Of a DNA stretch of 64,000 bases, positions 63,011 to 64,000 are shown one piece after another (position 1 is the stretch's first letter; every line of letters begins with the position of its first letter). This stretch comes from Buchananella sp. 14KM1171 (GTDB lineage Bacteria; Actinomycetota; Actinomycetes; Actinomycetales; Actinomycetaceae), in the NCBI RefSeq assembly GCF_041380365.1, contig NZ_CP159981.1:930001-994000 (forward strand), written 5' to 3'. The translations under genes were made by a program, and so were the position numbers. The notes beneath the pieces were generated by a model. That model was not told where the DNA came from, did no database searches, and worked only from the letters and a program-made list of their open reading frames with translations.

Positions 63011-64000
63011 ATGAGCAGGCCCGGCCACGACCCCAGCCAGCTGCGCGCGAGCGGCGGCTGGCTGGAGGGCGACCCAGTGGGCAACCGCCAGTTCGCCGAG
63101 CTGGGCTGGCTGCGCACCGAGTCCGGCGAGGAGCTGCCCATCCGCCTGGCGTTCGAGACCTTCGGGGAGCTCAACGCGCAGCGCTCCAACGCGGTGCTGG
63201 TGCTGCACGCCCTGACCGGGGACTCGCACGTGGCCGGCCAGGCCGGGCCGGGGCACCCGAACGGGCCGTGGTGGCCGCAGCTGGTGGGGCCGGGCCAGGC
63301 GATCGACACCGACCGCTACTTCGTGGTGGCCGCCAATATCCTGGGCGGCTGCCAGGGCTCCACGGGCCCGTCCTCGCTGGCCCCGGACGGGCGGCCGTGG
63401 GGCTCGCGCTTCCCGCAGTTAACCCCGCGCGACCAGGTGGCGGCGGAGATGCGCCTGGCCGACCACCTGGGCATCTCCCGCTTCCACCTGGTGATCGGCG
63501 CGTCCATGGGCGGGCACCGGGCGCTGGAGTGGGCGCTCATGTCCCCCGACCGCGTGGAGAACCTGGTGGTGATCGCCTCCGGGGCGCGCACCACGGCGGA
63601 CCAGATCAGCTGGGCCTACCCGCAGCTGGCGGCCCTGGAGCTGGACCCGGCCTTCAAAGACGGCGACTACTACGACGCCCCGCCCGGCCAGGGCCCCTAC
63701 CGCGGTCTGGGGATCGCGCGGGCGATCGCGCACGCCACCTACCGCACTGCCGACGAGCTCAACGCCCGCTTCGGCCGCGTGCCGCAGAAGACGGAGGAGC
63801 CGCTCACGGGCGGCCGCTTCGCCGTGCAGTCCTACCTGGAGTACCACGCCACCAAGTTGGCGGTGCGCTTCGACGCCGGCTCCTACCGCACCCTGACCCA
63901 CGCGATGATTAGGCACGACGTGGGCCGCCGCCGGGGCGGTTACGTGCGCGCCCTGCAGCAGATCGCGGCGCGCACCCTGGTGGTGGCGGTGGATTCCGAC
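63011..64000 (+). CDS. metX: Homoserine O-acetyltransferase (partial, cut by window end)
   Basis: 330 codons open to the end of the window; the family is usually 360-390 aa, so a few dozen residues are missing. ATG preceded by AGGTGGAGCG. Alpha/beta-hydrolase fold: LHALTGDSHVAG, NILGGCQGSTGP and the nucleophile elbow GASMGGHRALEW (Ser165). The Asp of the triad should be in VAVDSD at the cut end. It activates homoserine for MetY, encoded just upstream. Confidence 0.95.
   Translation, partial: MSRPGHDPSQLRASGGWLEGDPVGNRQFAELGWLRTESGEELPIRLAFETFGELNAQRSNAVLVLHALTGDSHVAGQAGPGHPNGPWWPQLVGPGQAIDTDRYFVVAANILGGCQGSTGPSSLAPDGRPWGSRFPQLTPRDQVAAEMRLADHLGISRFHLVIGASMGGHRALEWALMSPDRVENLVVIASGARTTADQISWAYPQLAALELDPAFKDGDYYDAPPGQGPYRGLGIARAIAHATYRTADELNARFGRVPQKTEEPLTGGRFAVQSYLEYHATKLAVRFDAGSYRTLTHAMIRHDVGRRRGGYVRALQQIAARTLVVAVDSD

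Overview
The window is high-GC DNA (mostly around 70%) with dense genes, frequent GTG/TTG starts and ATGA/GTGA start-stop overlaps. It carries menaquinone genes, a DisA-RadA pair, an ftsH-folE-folP-folBK run, the tiny ribosomal protein bS22 and surface proteins with LAxTG sorting signals. Together these point to an actinobacterium, most likely Actinomycetaceae (Actinobaculum/Actinotignum/Schaalia/Buchananella-like). I assign the family by gene content, not by any search. I see no tRNA, rRNA, CRISPR array, transposase or phage gene.

Layout. Positions 1-18000 are all on the minus strand. Reading in the direction of transcription, this stretch holds a membrane protein with a leucine-rich-variant-like region, a 1045-aa FN3-like protein, a 1018-aa protein resembling GTPase-associated protein 1, a zinc-ribbon P-loop GTPase-like protein, a 2047-aa membrane-anchored Ig/FN3 protein, a MoxR ATPase, a DUF58 protein, and the start of what context suggests is a transglutaminase-like protein. 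This looks like one functional block coupling a cytoplasmic NTPase module to a large exported protein. arcA and menB follow as a divergent pair.

Positions 20738-36152 form an island of two giant cell-wall adhesins (2350 and 2051 aa) built of SdrD_B-like and DUF11-like repeats. They share a block of 4356 bp with only two differences noticed. The island separates menB from menE and menA. Downstream of it are two arrays of an 8-bp element repeated exactly every 20 bp, with a strand switch in the middle. A third, diverged array lies at 16.6 kb.

Positions 36153-47650 hold menE, menA, a PLDc_N membrane protein, a histidine phosphatase with a MarR regulator, bS22, a KtrB/KtrA-type potassium uptake pair, a DUF6636-like lipoprotein with a structured leader, and disA-radA. 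Positions 47794-59347 are a minus-strand housekeeping run (dacB, tilS, hpt, ftsH, folE, folP, folB-folK fusion, DUF3180, a membrane protein). It is divergent from ppa. An NlpC/P60 peptidoglycan hydrolase and a metY-metX operon, cut by the window end, finish the window.

Two general oddities run through the region. Several conserved enzymes (MenB, MenE, TilS, FolB-FolK, FtsH) carry long Ala/Gly/Pro/Ser/Glu-rich insertions or tails. Short repeats also cluster in intergenic DNA and at gene 3' ends.
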